From: Candidatus Saccharimonadota bacterium
GTDB taxonomy: Bacteria > Patescibacteriota > Saccharimonadia > Saccharimonadales > Saccharimonadaceae
DNA: 64,000 nt
Reading direction: 5' to 3'
Assembly: GCA_017545525.1 (NCBI GenBank)
Contig: JAFWMT010000004.1
Location: forward strand, 43,412 to 107,411
The notes beneath the pieces were generated by a model. The model ran no database searches and was not told where the DNA came from. It saw nothing but the letters and a program-made list of their open reading frames with translations. Position numbers and translations under genes: made by a program. Positions 17,539 through 25,150 of the stretch are shown here, piece by piece (positions within the stretch are counted from its first letter, which is position 1; each line of letters opens with the position of its first letter).

Positions 17539-18975
17539 ATGGTAATAACTAGATTTGCCCCTAGTCCAACTGGGTATATTCATATCGGTAACGTTCGTTC
17601 CGCAATTTATCCGTACTTATTGGCGCAAAAAAATCACGGAAAAATGATTTTGCGCATCGAGGATACTGATCGTGCTCGTTATGTTGATGGTGCAACTGAA
17701 TTAATTGAAGATACATTAGAATGGCTTGGCTTAAATTGGGACGAAGGCCCAATTGTTGGCGGTCCGCATGAGCCTTATTTCCAGAGCGAACGCAAGGCAA
17801 TTTATCATGAATATGCAAGAAAACTAATCGCTTCTGGTCGTGCTTATGCCGATCCGACTCCTCCAGAAAAAATTGATGAATATCGCAAAAAATGCCAAGA
17901 CGAGAAAAAACCCTTTTTATATCGTAATTTTCGTCCCAAAAAACCGCCGGAATGGGAACCAGGTATTCCTTTAAGATTTAAAGCTGAGCCGAAATCTTAT
18001 GATTGGACTGATGAAGTAATGGGCGAAATGCATGCTGGCCCCGAGACGGAAGACGACATTATTTTAATTAAAAAAGATGGTTTCCCGACTTATAATTTCG
18101 CGCATATCGTTGATGACGCTGAAATGGGCGTGACTCATGTTATGCGTGGAGTTGAATACTTATCCAGCACACCGAATTATTTATCTCTTTACGAAGCTTT
18201 AAATCTCCCCCGTCCCAAATTAGTTTCCCTCCCACACATTCTAGCTCCTACCGGGAATAAAAAACTCGGTAAACGCGACGGCGCCAAATCCGTGACCGAA
18301 TATCGTGAAGATGGCGTACTCGCCGAAGCCATGCTGAATTATCTCGCTTGTCTTGGTTGGAACGATGGTACTGAACAAGAAATCTACTCTAAAGAAGAAT
18401 TAATTGAAAGATTTTCCCTCGACCGCGTTCAGAATTCCGGTGCTCGTTATGATGAAACTAAATTGCTTTGGCTGAATGGACAATGGATTCGCAAAATTTT
18501 TGACGAACAAGGCGTGGAAGCTTTGTATGCTCGTACGGAAAATTTCTGGCCTGAATCGGCGAAAAATTATGATGATAAATATAAGATGAAAGTCTTATCG
18601 ATTATCTATGACCGCTTAAAAACTTTATCTGATTTACGTGAAATGACTGATTATTTCTTTAAAGACCCGGAAATTGATCTTGATATGCTCTTAAAAAATA
18701 AGTTTTTGAAAAAGTTTTCCGAATCTGAATTAGAAAATCTATTAAAACAATCGATTAAAAAATTGAGCGATTTGGAAAACTGGGACGTAGATAGTTTACA
18801 AGCCGCATTAAATGAGCTCTTGGTCGAAACTGATAAGAAACCCGCTGAATTATTCAGCCTCATTAGAATTGCGCTCAGTTTCGCTCCATTTAGCCCAGCG
18901 CTTAATTTGACCATGAACGTAATCGGACGAGATATTTCACTCGCCCGCCTAAACTCAGTTGCTAGATCAATCTAA
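17539..18975 (+). CDS. gltX: Glutamyl-tRNA synthetase
   Basis: 478 residues, class I aminoacyl-tRNA synthetase charging tRNA-Glu. N-terminus ITRFAPSPTGYIHIGNVRSA holds the HIGH-type motif, followed by LRIEDTDRARYVDGA. The KMSKS-type loop is KLGKRDGAKSV at about 243. TATAAT lies exactly 6 bases before the ATG and no Shine-Dalgarno is present, so the mRNA is probably leaderless. The stop is one base from the convergent gene at 18977. The cell could misacylate tRNA-Gln with it, but no GatCAB is in the window to show this. Confidence 0.95.
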   Translation: MVITRFAPSPTGYIHIGNVRSAIYPYLLAQKNHGKMILRIEDTDRARYVDGATELIEDTLEWLGLNWDEGPIVGGPHEPYFQSERKAIYHEYARKLIASGRAYADPTPPEKIDEYRKKCQDEKKPFLYRNFRPKKPPEWEPGIPLRFKAEPKSYDWTDEVMGEMHAGPETEDDIILIKKDGFPTYNFAHIVDDAEMGVTHVMRGVEYLSSTPNYLSLYEALNLPRPKLVSLPHILAPTGNKKLGKRDGAKSVTEYREDGVLAEAMLNYLACLGWNDGTEQEIYSKEELIERFSLDRVQNSGARYDETKLLWLNGQWIRKIFDEQGVEALYARTENFWPESAKNYDDKYKMKVLSIIYDRLKTLSDLREMTDYFFKDPEIDLDMLLKNKFLKKFSESELENLLKQSIKKLSDLENWDVDSLQAALNELLVETDKKPAELFSLIRIALSFAPFSPALNLTMNVIGRDISLARLNSVARSI

Positions 18976-18976
18976 A

Positions 18977-19846
18977 TTATAACGAAACCGCAATCGATTT
19001 GAGTTGTTTTTTGGTTAAGTTATTGGAACTAGATTTAATCTTAAATACAATTCCTCCGTTTACCCATGCCGCATTACTATCGCTAATATATAAACTCAAT
19101 CCCTGTTCCTTTATTACTGTGTAGTTATCGCCATATTCCATTTCTACATAGTTGGTCAAGAGCGCATTGGAATCCCATGAAGAATGTTCTTCAATTAACG
19201 AGAAAGAGTCTTCCGCCCCGCCATTTTCAAATCGAAGCGTGATTCGCCCATTTTCGGACGCGATATCGGCTAAATTATACCCTCTTGGTACATAATTCGG
19301 ATAAGACGCCTCAATCCCGGTTTGCATCGCCGCTACTCTTAACGAAATATCCGGCATATTTAAGTTCACAAAATACACAATTGCTAGTACAACCACTACT
19401 GCACAAGACATCGCTAGCATTACTCTCCCAAAACTAAAGTGTAGCTTTTCGATTCCTCTACCCTTTTTAGTATTTTCGGTTTCCATACCATCGGCTTTCA
19501 TGGTCGAAGCGAGCGCTTTTTGAATTGCTTGATCTTTTATCTCTTTTGCCGTCATCTTTTTCATCGAGTCAGTAGAGGCTCCACTCATCTTACGTTGTCT
19601 AAGTCTAGCATTAGCAGTACTTTGAATCGGATGGGTTTCTACTTTCATCGTTTCATCCATCTGTTTTTCCGTTTTATTCATTGCGACACTTGAAGTAAAG
19701 CGCTTTATTTTCGGGCTTCGCCTAACCGGGACCATCACATCAGTGCTCTTCATAGGCTTTTTCACATATCTACGATCGAGCGTCGTCGAAGATTGCACCC
19801 TACGATGAGTTGCTTTTACCACCTCTGTTTGTTCTGTTTTCTGCAT
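18977..19846 (-). CDS. Single-pass membrane protein with DUF4367-like outer domain
   Basis: 289 residues from the ATG preceded by GCGAGGT. A basic cytoplasmic region of about 145 residues with many Thr/Arg/Lys, a membrane helix at about 147-167, then an outside domain of about 120 residues: YPNYVPRGYNLADI, LYISDSNAAWVNGG and the end KKQLKSIAVSL, similar in style to DUF4367 domains often attached to anti-sigma factors. No anti-sigma zinc motif is visible. Function unknown. Confidence 0.65.
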   Translation of the reverse strand: MQKTEQTEVVKATHRRVQSSTTLDRRYVKKPMKSTDVMVPVRRSPKIKRFTSSVAMNKTEKQMDETMKVETHPIQSTANARLRQRKMSGASTDSMKKMTAKEIKDQAIQKALASTMKADGMETENTKKGRGIEKLHFSFGRVMLAMSCAVVVVLAIVYFVNLNMPDISLRVAAMQTGIEASYPNYVPRGYNLADIASENGRITLRFENGGAEDSFSLIEEHSSWDSNALLTNYVEMEYGDNYTVIKEQGLSLYISDSNAAWVNGGIVFKIKSSSNNLTKKQLKSIAVSL

Positions 19847-19935
19847 CTTTACCTCGCTTATTCTTATATTTATCATACTACCTTTCATTTCAAAGCGCAA
19901 GAGCTAAATTAATATTTTTATGATAAAATATTAAT

Positions 19936-21054
19936 ATGAGTCCAGAAGAACTCAAAAAACGCCAAAGTATCAAGGTGATTGTCTCGGAAGCAATTATGGT
20001 TTTGACAGTGATTATTACGGTCATTATTTTGGCTTTCATTGTTTCCGGATACTGGATTAATTCTGATTTTGAAGTTGAACGCCAAGGCATGCTTCAAATT
20101 TCATCTATTCCGACCGGGGCTGATGTGAGCATTGATGGCGAAACTGCTTGGCTGCAGCGTACTAACACCTCAAAAGTTTTACCAGTAGGCGAGCATACGG
20201 TTAAACTAACTAAAGAAAATTATGATTCTTGGTCCAAAACCGTGAATATTACCGAAGGTTTACTGTATAGGATTCATTATCCTCGCCTCTTTCTAAAGGA
20301 ACGTGAAAAAGAGAAAGCCTACGATGCTGTTGGCACAACAAAAATTTTTGTATCCGATAATCACGAGGAAATGCTACTTTACTCTGGCAATGTTGAGACT
20401 TTAGATACGGGCATTTTTGCTAAATCATCAGAATTATTAACTACCGAAGAATTAGACGAAATTATGCCAGAATGGATACTGCTTAATATAAATTCCGAAA
20501 CTATTGCAGGAAAACCCGTCGAACGTCGTAAACTTTATGACTTTTTCAAAAAATCTGAACCTCGAAAAAAAGATTCCTTAAAAGATTTTGGTCTTGAGCT
20601 AGATTTAACTGGCTCCGAAGAATTAATATTTAGTAAGTTTTATGACGATTACTATTTAACAGTTTTCGATCAGCCTTATATCACGGTCTATAAAAAAGGT
20701 GACGAAGAAGCGATTTTAAAAGCTGAAATTAGTTTTACTTCTGAAAAAAGTACTTTGGGACATGACGGCGAATTTATTATTTTCTCTGCTGGTCCTAAGA
20801 TTGCTACATTAGACATGGAAACTATGAAAGTAATCGAATGGTCTGTTGATGGAGAAACTTTCGCTTGGTTTGATGATGATATGATTTATTCAATTAAAGA
20901 CGGCGAATTATTTGTTTATGATTATGATGGTTTAAACCGTCGCCTGCTTTCCAAAAACGTCTCCACGCGTTTTCCAGTTATTATCGTTAAAGACAAATGG
21001 TTATATTATTTTAGCGACGATACTTTGATGCGTGAATGGTTAATTCCCCGTTAA
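19936..21054 (+). CDS. PEGA-domain membrane protein
   Basis: 372 residues. One membrane helix (about 16-41), then a PEGA domain at about 52-120 (LQISSIPTGADVSIDGE, VGEHTVKLTKENYDSW), followed by about 240 residues that may form a beta-propeller-like region. PEGA domains occur in surface proteins and bind partner proteins or carbohydrate. TAAAAT lies 6 bases before the ATG without a Shine-Dalgarno, so leaderless. The 3' end overlaps the convergent sortase gene by 15 bases. Confidence 0.75.
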   Translation: MSPEELKKRQSIKVIVSEAIMVLTVIITVIILAFIVSGYWINSDFEVERQGMLQISSIPTGADVSIDGETAWLQRTNTSKVLPVGEHTVKLTKENYDSWSKTVNITEGLLYRIHYPRLFLKEREKEKAYDAVGTTKIFVSDNHEEMLLYSGNVETLDTGIFAKSSELLTTEELDEIMPEWILLNINSETIAGKPVERRKLYDFFKKSEPRKKDSLKDFGLELDLTGSEELIFSKFYDDYYLTVFDQPYITVYKKGDEEAILKAEISFTSEKSTLGHDGEFIIFSAGPKIATLDMETMKVIEWSVDGETFAWFDDDMIYSIKDGELFVYDYDGLNRRLLSKNVSTRFPVIIVKDKWLYYFSDDTLMREWLIPR

Positions 21055-22254
21055 CCAATTCCAGATTCCTTCGAAGAATGAAGGTTCGTTCGATGGTAGC
21101 ACTTCCGTTTCTGTTTCCGTTACTGGCGTGACTTTTTCCGCTTCACTCGCATTATCGTAACTCGGAGAGATTTGTTCGCCAGTTACGAGTAGACGATATC
21201 TCGAAGTCCCAAGCGGCGTACAGGTCACTAATGTAATTAACGGTTTATCCGTTTCTACTACAAGCGAGGCTACGTTCGACGGCTCCACTACTTCTTTCTT
21301 TATCACACGATAAGTATAACGAACCGAATTATAGTTTACGTATATTAAATCGCCATCATTCAGCCTTTCTAGACCTGAAAAAATGTATTTATATTGGTTC
21401 GAACTATAAACATCTCCGGCTGAATGTCCAGTAATTACTAAATTCCCAATTTCCCCAGGATAAGCGCTCGCCCCCGCAATCCGATAATGCGCCACCCCGT
21501 GGTTCATTGCCGACATCACTTCCGACAGCTGAATGCCAAAACTAATCGGCACATCGATATTTAATTTCGGGATAATTAATCTCGGCTCTGGTGAGACTGT
21601 CTGGGTAATAGTTGGATCAATTGCTTCGATGCTACTCGCCGGAGCATTTCCAGGCGACACATAAGCCATAATCGGTGCAAAGATTAAACGATTATATTGC
21701 AAGAACAAAATCAGTAACACGACCGCTACTCCCGCAATAATTGGGATTAAATGCCGTTTTCGGTGAGTTTTTTTTGCGCTTTCGGTCGCTTTTTTCCGAA
21801 TTTTTCTTCTCAAAGCAGTTTTTATATCATCTTTTTCGGGTAAATCGTAGGCGCTTTCTTCCATGCTCGCCCCTGTTCCTAACGATAATCCGGATTTTTT
21901 ATCTAGTTTCGCACTGTTTTTAGTAATCGACTGTAAAATTTCCTCTTCTTCGGCTTTTTCGCGCGCCTGTTTTAATTTTTCTTTCTCAATATAATTTCGG
22001 GCTGCTTTCGAATAATATTCACTATAATATTTCTGGTAATAATCTTGCCAAGCTGAATGATATTTTTTCCAAGATTCTGAATCGATTTTCGACGTAATCG
22101 GTGCATCTTTGAAGTGGGCATCATTTTTAGCCTTTTCTTTCTCAGCTTTTTTGGCCGACTCAGCATAAGCCGCCAGTACTTTTTTCCTAGCGATTGCGAC
22201 CGCGGTCTGTCTCTGCAGATCGGAAGAAGTTTGCCCACCGTCTTTCGAATCCAT
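21040..22254 (-). CDS. Sortase with long cytoplasmic N-terminus
   Basis: 404 residues. A charged cytoplasmic region (about 1-165), a membrane helix (about 168-188) and an outside sortase domain. The catalytic His lies in VITGHSAG (about 275), Cys in TLVTCTPLG (about 343) and Arg in SRYRLLV. Sortases join proteins carrying LPXTG-like signals to the cell wall or to each other. Candidate substrates here are the IPDTG proteins at 56799 and 62616. The N-terminal extension is unusually long for a sortase. TATAAT lies 6 bases before the ATG with no Shine-Dalgarno. Confidence 0.88.
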   Translation of the reverse strand: MDSKDGGQTSSDLQRQTAVAIARKKVLAAYAESAKKAEKEKAKNDAHFKDAPITSKIDSESWKKYHSAWQDYYQKYYSEYYSKAARNYIEKEKLKQAREKAEEEEILQSITKNSAKLDKKSGLSLGTGASMEESAYDLPEKDDIKTALRRKIRKKATESAKKTHRKRHLIPIIAGVAVVLLILFLQYNRLIFAPIMAYVSPGNAPASSIEAIDPTITQTVSPEPRLIIPKLNIDVPISFGIQLSEVMSAMNHGVAHYRIAGASAYPGEIGNLVITGHSAGDVYSSNQYKYIFSGLERLNDGDLIYVNYNSVRYTYRVIKKEVVEPSNVASLVVETDKPLITLVTCTPLGTSRYRLLVTGEQISPSYDNASEAEKVTPVTETETEVLPSNEPSFFEGIWNWLTGN

Positions 22255-22303
22255 AGGACAATTATAGCATATTTTCTCAAGTCATGGTATAATAAAACCA
22301 CTT

Positions 22304-22390
22304 GGGCGAATGGCGGAACTGGTAGACGCGTTGGACTCAAAATCCAATGGTAGCGATACTGTGAGGGTTCGATTCCCTCTTCGCCCACCA
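22304..22390 (+). tRNA. tRNA-Leu(CAA)
   Basis: Acceptor GGGCGAA/TTCGCCC, discriminator A, CCA encoded. D-arm region GGCGGAACTGGTAGACGC, anticodon stem TTGGA/TCCAA with loop CTCAAAA (anticodon CAA), a variable arm and T-arm GAGGG-TTCGATT-CCCTC. TATAAT at about 22288 supplies a promoter. Confidence 0.95.
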
Positions 22391-22391
22391 G

Positions 22392-22411
22392 AAGGCTTAA
22401 GGCCTTTTTTT
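22392..22411 (+). terminator. Terminator after tRNA-Leu
   Basis: Short stem AAGGC/GCCTT followed by seven T. Confidence 0.6.
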
Positions 22412-22424
22412 GAAAAGTCAATAT

Positions 22425-22826
22425 TTAATCACCTGATGGAAAAACAAGCGAGAGGATGATGTATACCGGAAAAGTGCCAAAAGCAAAAATACCTACTATG
22501 TATCCTAATGGCACCATAGTAAACCAATAAATCCGTTTTCTTTTTTTTGCTTCTTCTTTCTCTTCTTTCCCCATTATTCCTTTTTCTTCTGGGATACTGC
22601 CATAATAACCGTGATGCATAACGAGATATTTACCAAAATAACCATCTCTATCGAACAAATCATCAAACTCATCAATCTCCTGCTTTAAGCCATTTTCATT
22701 AAATGGCAGTCTTCCCATAATATGAAAGATTATCAAAGCAAAAACCGAGATTAATACTTTTCTGTCCTTAATTTGAGCTACCCATTCAGGCATAGCCATA
22801 GCAACTTCTGTTTTGCTTATACTCAT
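22425..22826 (-). CDS. Small membrane protein, unknown
   Basis: 133 residues with a hydrophobic segment at about 24-40 and one or two more near the C-terminus (about 98-130). Between them is an acidic stretch EIDEFDDLFDRDGYFG and a charged EEKEEAKKRKR. TATAAT lies exactly 6 bases before the ATG without a Shine-Dalgarno, so it has its own leaderless transcript despite following two co-directional genes. Family not recognised. Confidence 0.6.
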   Translation of the reverse strand: MSISKTEVAMAMPEWVAQIKDRKVLISVFALIIFHIMGRLPFNENGLKQEIDEFDDLFDRDGYFGKYLVMHHGYYGSIPEEKGIMGKEEKEEAKKRKRIYWFTMVPLGYIVGIFAFGTFPVYIILSLVFPSGD

Positions 22827-22901
22827 ATCTTAATTATATAAAATTGCAGTTTTGTGTGTTCGTTGACAAATTTTCACCAATTTTCTCCACAAATCAAATG
22901 A

Positions 22902-23417
22902 TTATAAATTCTTTTTTATATATTCTTCAACTGCACTTTTGTATTCATCCAACGAATTGATTAGCACTTTGCGTGGTGCTTTATTGCCACTTACCGGTTC
23001 AATAACCTCAAATTCTTCGAACCAGACTGCGAATGCCTGCACGACACTATGACCTATTCCTAAATATGTTTGTAGAAAAGCTGTAGAAAATAGTCCCTTT
23101 TCGATGGAAGCACCGATTGCTTTTAATACTATTGGGTCGAACGGGTCAAAATTACCAAACAATTCCTCTATTTTTTTCTCATTATCTATCTCTTTTGCCT
23201 TTTGTTTTTGATATTTAAGTTTCTGGGCATCTGTCATAGACGCTAATTTTAATTGTTCTTTTTGTAACTCTAACATCTCCTGGTTGTGTCGTTTATTCTC
23301 TTCTAGTTCTTGCATTTTTAGTTCATTGAGTTTCTTTGTTTCATCGGCAGCTCTTCCGGCTTCAACGGAAGCACTGCCGGCGCCCAATGTTGTTAAAACT
23401 TGCCAAAAATTTCCCAT
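22902..23417 (-). CDS. Coiled-coil protein ending in an FtsK gamma-like winged helix
   Basis: 171 residues. After a short Gly/Ala-rich N-terminus, residues about 20-85 form a charged coiled coil. Residues about 105-155 resemble the DNA-binding gamma domain of FtsK: STAFLQTYLGIGHSVVQAFA, then a phrase like SGNKAPRKVLI, where FtsK has ...LQRRLRIGYNRAA... and GSKPREVL. No ATPase motor is present. An AGGAGG Shine-Dalgarno lies 5 bases before the ATG. It follows the 23430 gene by 12 bases and probably shares its mRNA. The role could be DNA binding linked to the membrane partner; this is inference. Confidence 0.6.
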   Translation of the reverse strand: MGNFWQVLTTLGAGSASVEAGRAADETKKLNELKMQELEENKRHNQEMLELQKEQLKLASMTDAQKLKYQKQKAKEIDNEKKIEELFGNFDPFDPIVLKAIGASIEKGLFSTAFLQTYLGIGHSVVQAFAVWFEEFEVIEPVSGNKAPRKVLINSLDEYKSAVEEYIKKNL

Positions 23418-23429
23418 TTTACCTCCTTA

Positions 23430-24680
23430 TTAAATATTTACATACATTATTTCAGCATAACCAGTTTTCCAGTTATACTGGCAAGTTACCATATTATATG
23501 AACTTCCTCTGAAAACAAACATCCAAGCATAATCTTCGTTTCCTGTATAGCCATTCACAAATTCGGTTGTTTTAATCTTCAATCCGTAATTATTCTTTGC
23601 AACACGCTGACAAGCGGCAATACCAGTATAAACTTCATTTTCTGGAATTTGGTCTGGGTTATTGCCAGATTCGGTAGCCTCTTTTTCTGCTTCCTCCCGA
23701 GCTTTTCTTTCGGCTTCTTCCGTAGCTGCCCGTTCCTCTTCTTCTTTGCGGGCTTTTTCTTCTGCTTCTTTTTTCTCTTTTTCTTCCTTCTCTTGTTGAG
23801 CTTTGGCTGCTTTTTCGGCTTCCTCGGCAACCCATTTATCGTGCATTTGACTAATAATATCTAAATCTGCATCGGTGAAATTATAATGAACCATTATGTT
23901 TTTGTTTGCCACGATTTCGTCTAATACTGTATTTTTCAAATCAACCGAATGTAATCTATCCATTCCATTTCTTAAATCATCAATATTAAAATCAGCCTTT
24001 CTATAACTAGTTCCATCGACGCGGTCGTTGATTACTTGGGTAAAACTATCTCCATTAGTAGTTAAATCTAGTTTCCAATTGAACTCCACCGTGTCGTAAT
24101 TTGAAAACTCTCCAGTAAGAGAACGACTTTCACAAATAATCCAAGAATCATTAATATACGCATTACAGTCAAAAGTAAATTGCTCGTCAATTTTGATATA
24201 ATAATTCCGGTTTCTCTCATTAGCGATTTCACTGTTTTTTGAAACTGCAGATATTATAGAAATCGAAATTATAATCACAAAAAATACGGCTAAACCAATA
24301 AATGCATACTTATAGTGGTCAAAAAATATTTTTGCGTCATCAATCTTCTCTTTTCTAGCTTTCTTATCTTCGGCTTTATATTTATTGTAATTCTTCCTAT
24401 AGGTGTTTTTTAAAGAATTGAGCTCGTTTTCGAGTTTACCGATTTTCTCATCTCGTTCTTTTTCTAATTCTTTTAATTCATTTCGTATGTCTTCCAATTT
24501 CTGTTCTTGTTTGGCTACCAATTTTTGCGTCAATAGCCCAACAGCCAAAGGTCTATTTCTTAATTGTATCTCCCTTTGACGAAGGGGATTTATTTTATTA
24601 AAATAATATGATTTGGTTTGCGAAAGCTCTGATTTTAGCATCCGAATCTTTACGCGAACCTCTTTTGAGCTCATTTCCAT
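23430..24680 (-). CDS. Membrane protein with cytoplasmic coiled coil and Glu/Lys/Ala-rich outer stalk
   Basis: 416 residues from ATG 24680, preceded by GAAAGG at a good distance. Higher in-frame ATGs lie within a structured leader and were rejected. Residues about 20-115 are a coiled coil, a membrane helix lies at about 123-147, then an outside domain, a Glu/Lys/Ala-rich helical stretch (about 290-345) and a C-terminal domain of about 65 residues with two Cys (IAACQRV, MVTCQYN). The gene heads an operon with the FtsK gamma-like protein. Family not recognised. Confidence 0.65.
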   Translation of the reverse strand: MEMSSKEVRVKIRMLKSELSQTKSYYFNKINPLRQREIQLRNRPLAVGLLTQKLVAKQEQKLEDIRNELKELEKERDEKIGKLENELNSLKNTYRKNYNKYKAEDKKARKEKIDDAKIFFDHYKYAFIGLAVFFVIIISISIISAVSKNSEIANERNRNYYIKIDEQFTFDCNAYINDSWIICESRSLTGEFSNYDTVEFNWKLDLTTNGDSFTQVINDRVDGTSYRKADFNIDDLRNGMDRLHSVDLKNTVLDEIVANKNIMVHYNFTDADLDIISQMHDKWVAEEAEKAAKAQQEKEEKEKKEAEEKARKEEEERAATEEAERKAREEAEKEATESGNNPDQIPENEVYTGIAACQRVAKNNYGLKIKTTEFVNGYTGNEDYAWMFVFRGSSYNMVTCQYNWKTGYAEIMYVNI

Positions 24681-24718
24681 AGAGTAGCCTTTCTTATTTT
24701 TAAGATAGTCACTACAAA

Positions 24719-24849
24719 AATCCAGTGACCACGCTAGAACTATCAACATTCCCAAGGTAAGCGATTAAACCTACAGCGTAAATCACTGGATTAATTGGTT
24801 TAATCAACCGGATATAATCCGATTATCTTACCTTATTTAATGAATGTTG
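24719..24849 (-). promoter_or_regulatory. Structured, pseudoknot-like 5' leader
   Basis: Five perfect inverted pairs: CAACATT (24744-24750)/AATGTTG (24843-24849), AAGGTAAG (24754-24761)/CTTACCTT (24827-24834), GATTAAACC (24763-24771)/GGTTTAATC (24797-24805), a hairpin CGGAT/ATCCG (24809-24821), and AATCCAGTGA (24719-24728)/TCACTGGATT (24783-24792). The last pair has one arm in the loop of the third and the other outside all of them, hence a 10-bp pseudoknot. Read on the minus strand it lies between a TATAAT (24858-24863) and the start codon at 24680. The likely role is a cis-regulatory RNA. No known riboswitch class is recognised. Confidence 0.7.
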
Positions 24850-24863
24850 ACAATTTAATTATA

Positions 24864-25000
24864 GTCCAAAAAAGCTAAAAGTAAAATTGGCCACTAAACT
24901 ATTAGTATTTACACTTCTTTTACACTTCTCTTTATGCGTCAATATGTGTGTTATAATGTCATTAGGGTTAAACAATAACCCCAATTAACATTAGAAAACA
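24864..25000. promoter_or_regulatory. Spacer with promoter and hairpin for the tRNA-like element
   Basis: No coding sequence. On the plus strand TATAAT at 24952-24957 is followed by hairpin GGGTTA/TAACCC (24965-24981) at the predicted transcript start. The -35 is poor. Confidence 0.45.
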
Positions 25001-25093
25001 GGGCGAGGTTCGGGACTTAAACGCTTGCGTTTACTAAACTCAAAATCTGCTAGTGGTAACACTGTGAGGGTTCAAGTCCCTCTTTGCCCACCA
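25001..25093 (+). tRNA. Degenerate tRNA-Leu(CAA)-like gene, possibly a pseudogene
   Basis: Acceptor GGGCGAG/CTTTGCC(C) pairs with wobble, CCA is encoded, the T-arm GAGGG-TTCAAGT-CCCTC is intact, the variable arm AGTG-GTAA-CACT is good, and the anticodon loop CTCAAAA equals that of the real tRNA-Leu at 22304. The anticodon stem CTAAA/TCTGC has only two to three pairs, and the D-arm region is replaced by a hairpin AAACGC-TT-GCGTTT. The two genes share most of their 3' half. It is either a decayed copy or a divergent tRNA. Confidence 0.6.
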
Positions 25094-25133
25094 GAAACAA
25101 AAAGAAGCCCCGGAGGGGCTTGTTTTTATTTCT
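25093..25133. terminator. Long palindromic bidirectional terminator
   Basis: Core AAGCCCC-GGA-GGGGCTT extended by complementary A and T tracts to about 19 bp. It serves the tRNA-like gene and the convergent ABC transporter. Confidence 0.8.
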
Positions 25134-25150
25134 GATAGAACGGGGGATTT

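Noticed and set aside
24681..24755. Upstream ATG at 24755 as start of the coiled-coil membrane protein
   Set aside because: It lies inside the paired leader and lacks a Shine-Dalgarno; ATG 24680 has GAAAGG at a good distance.
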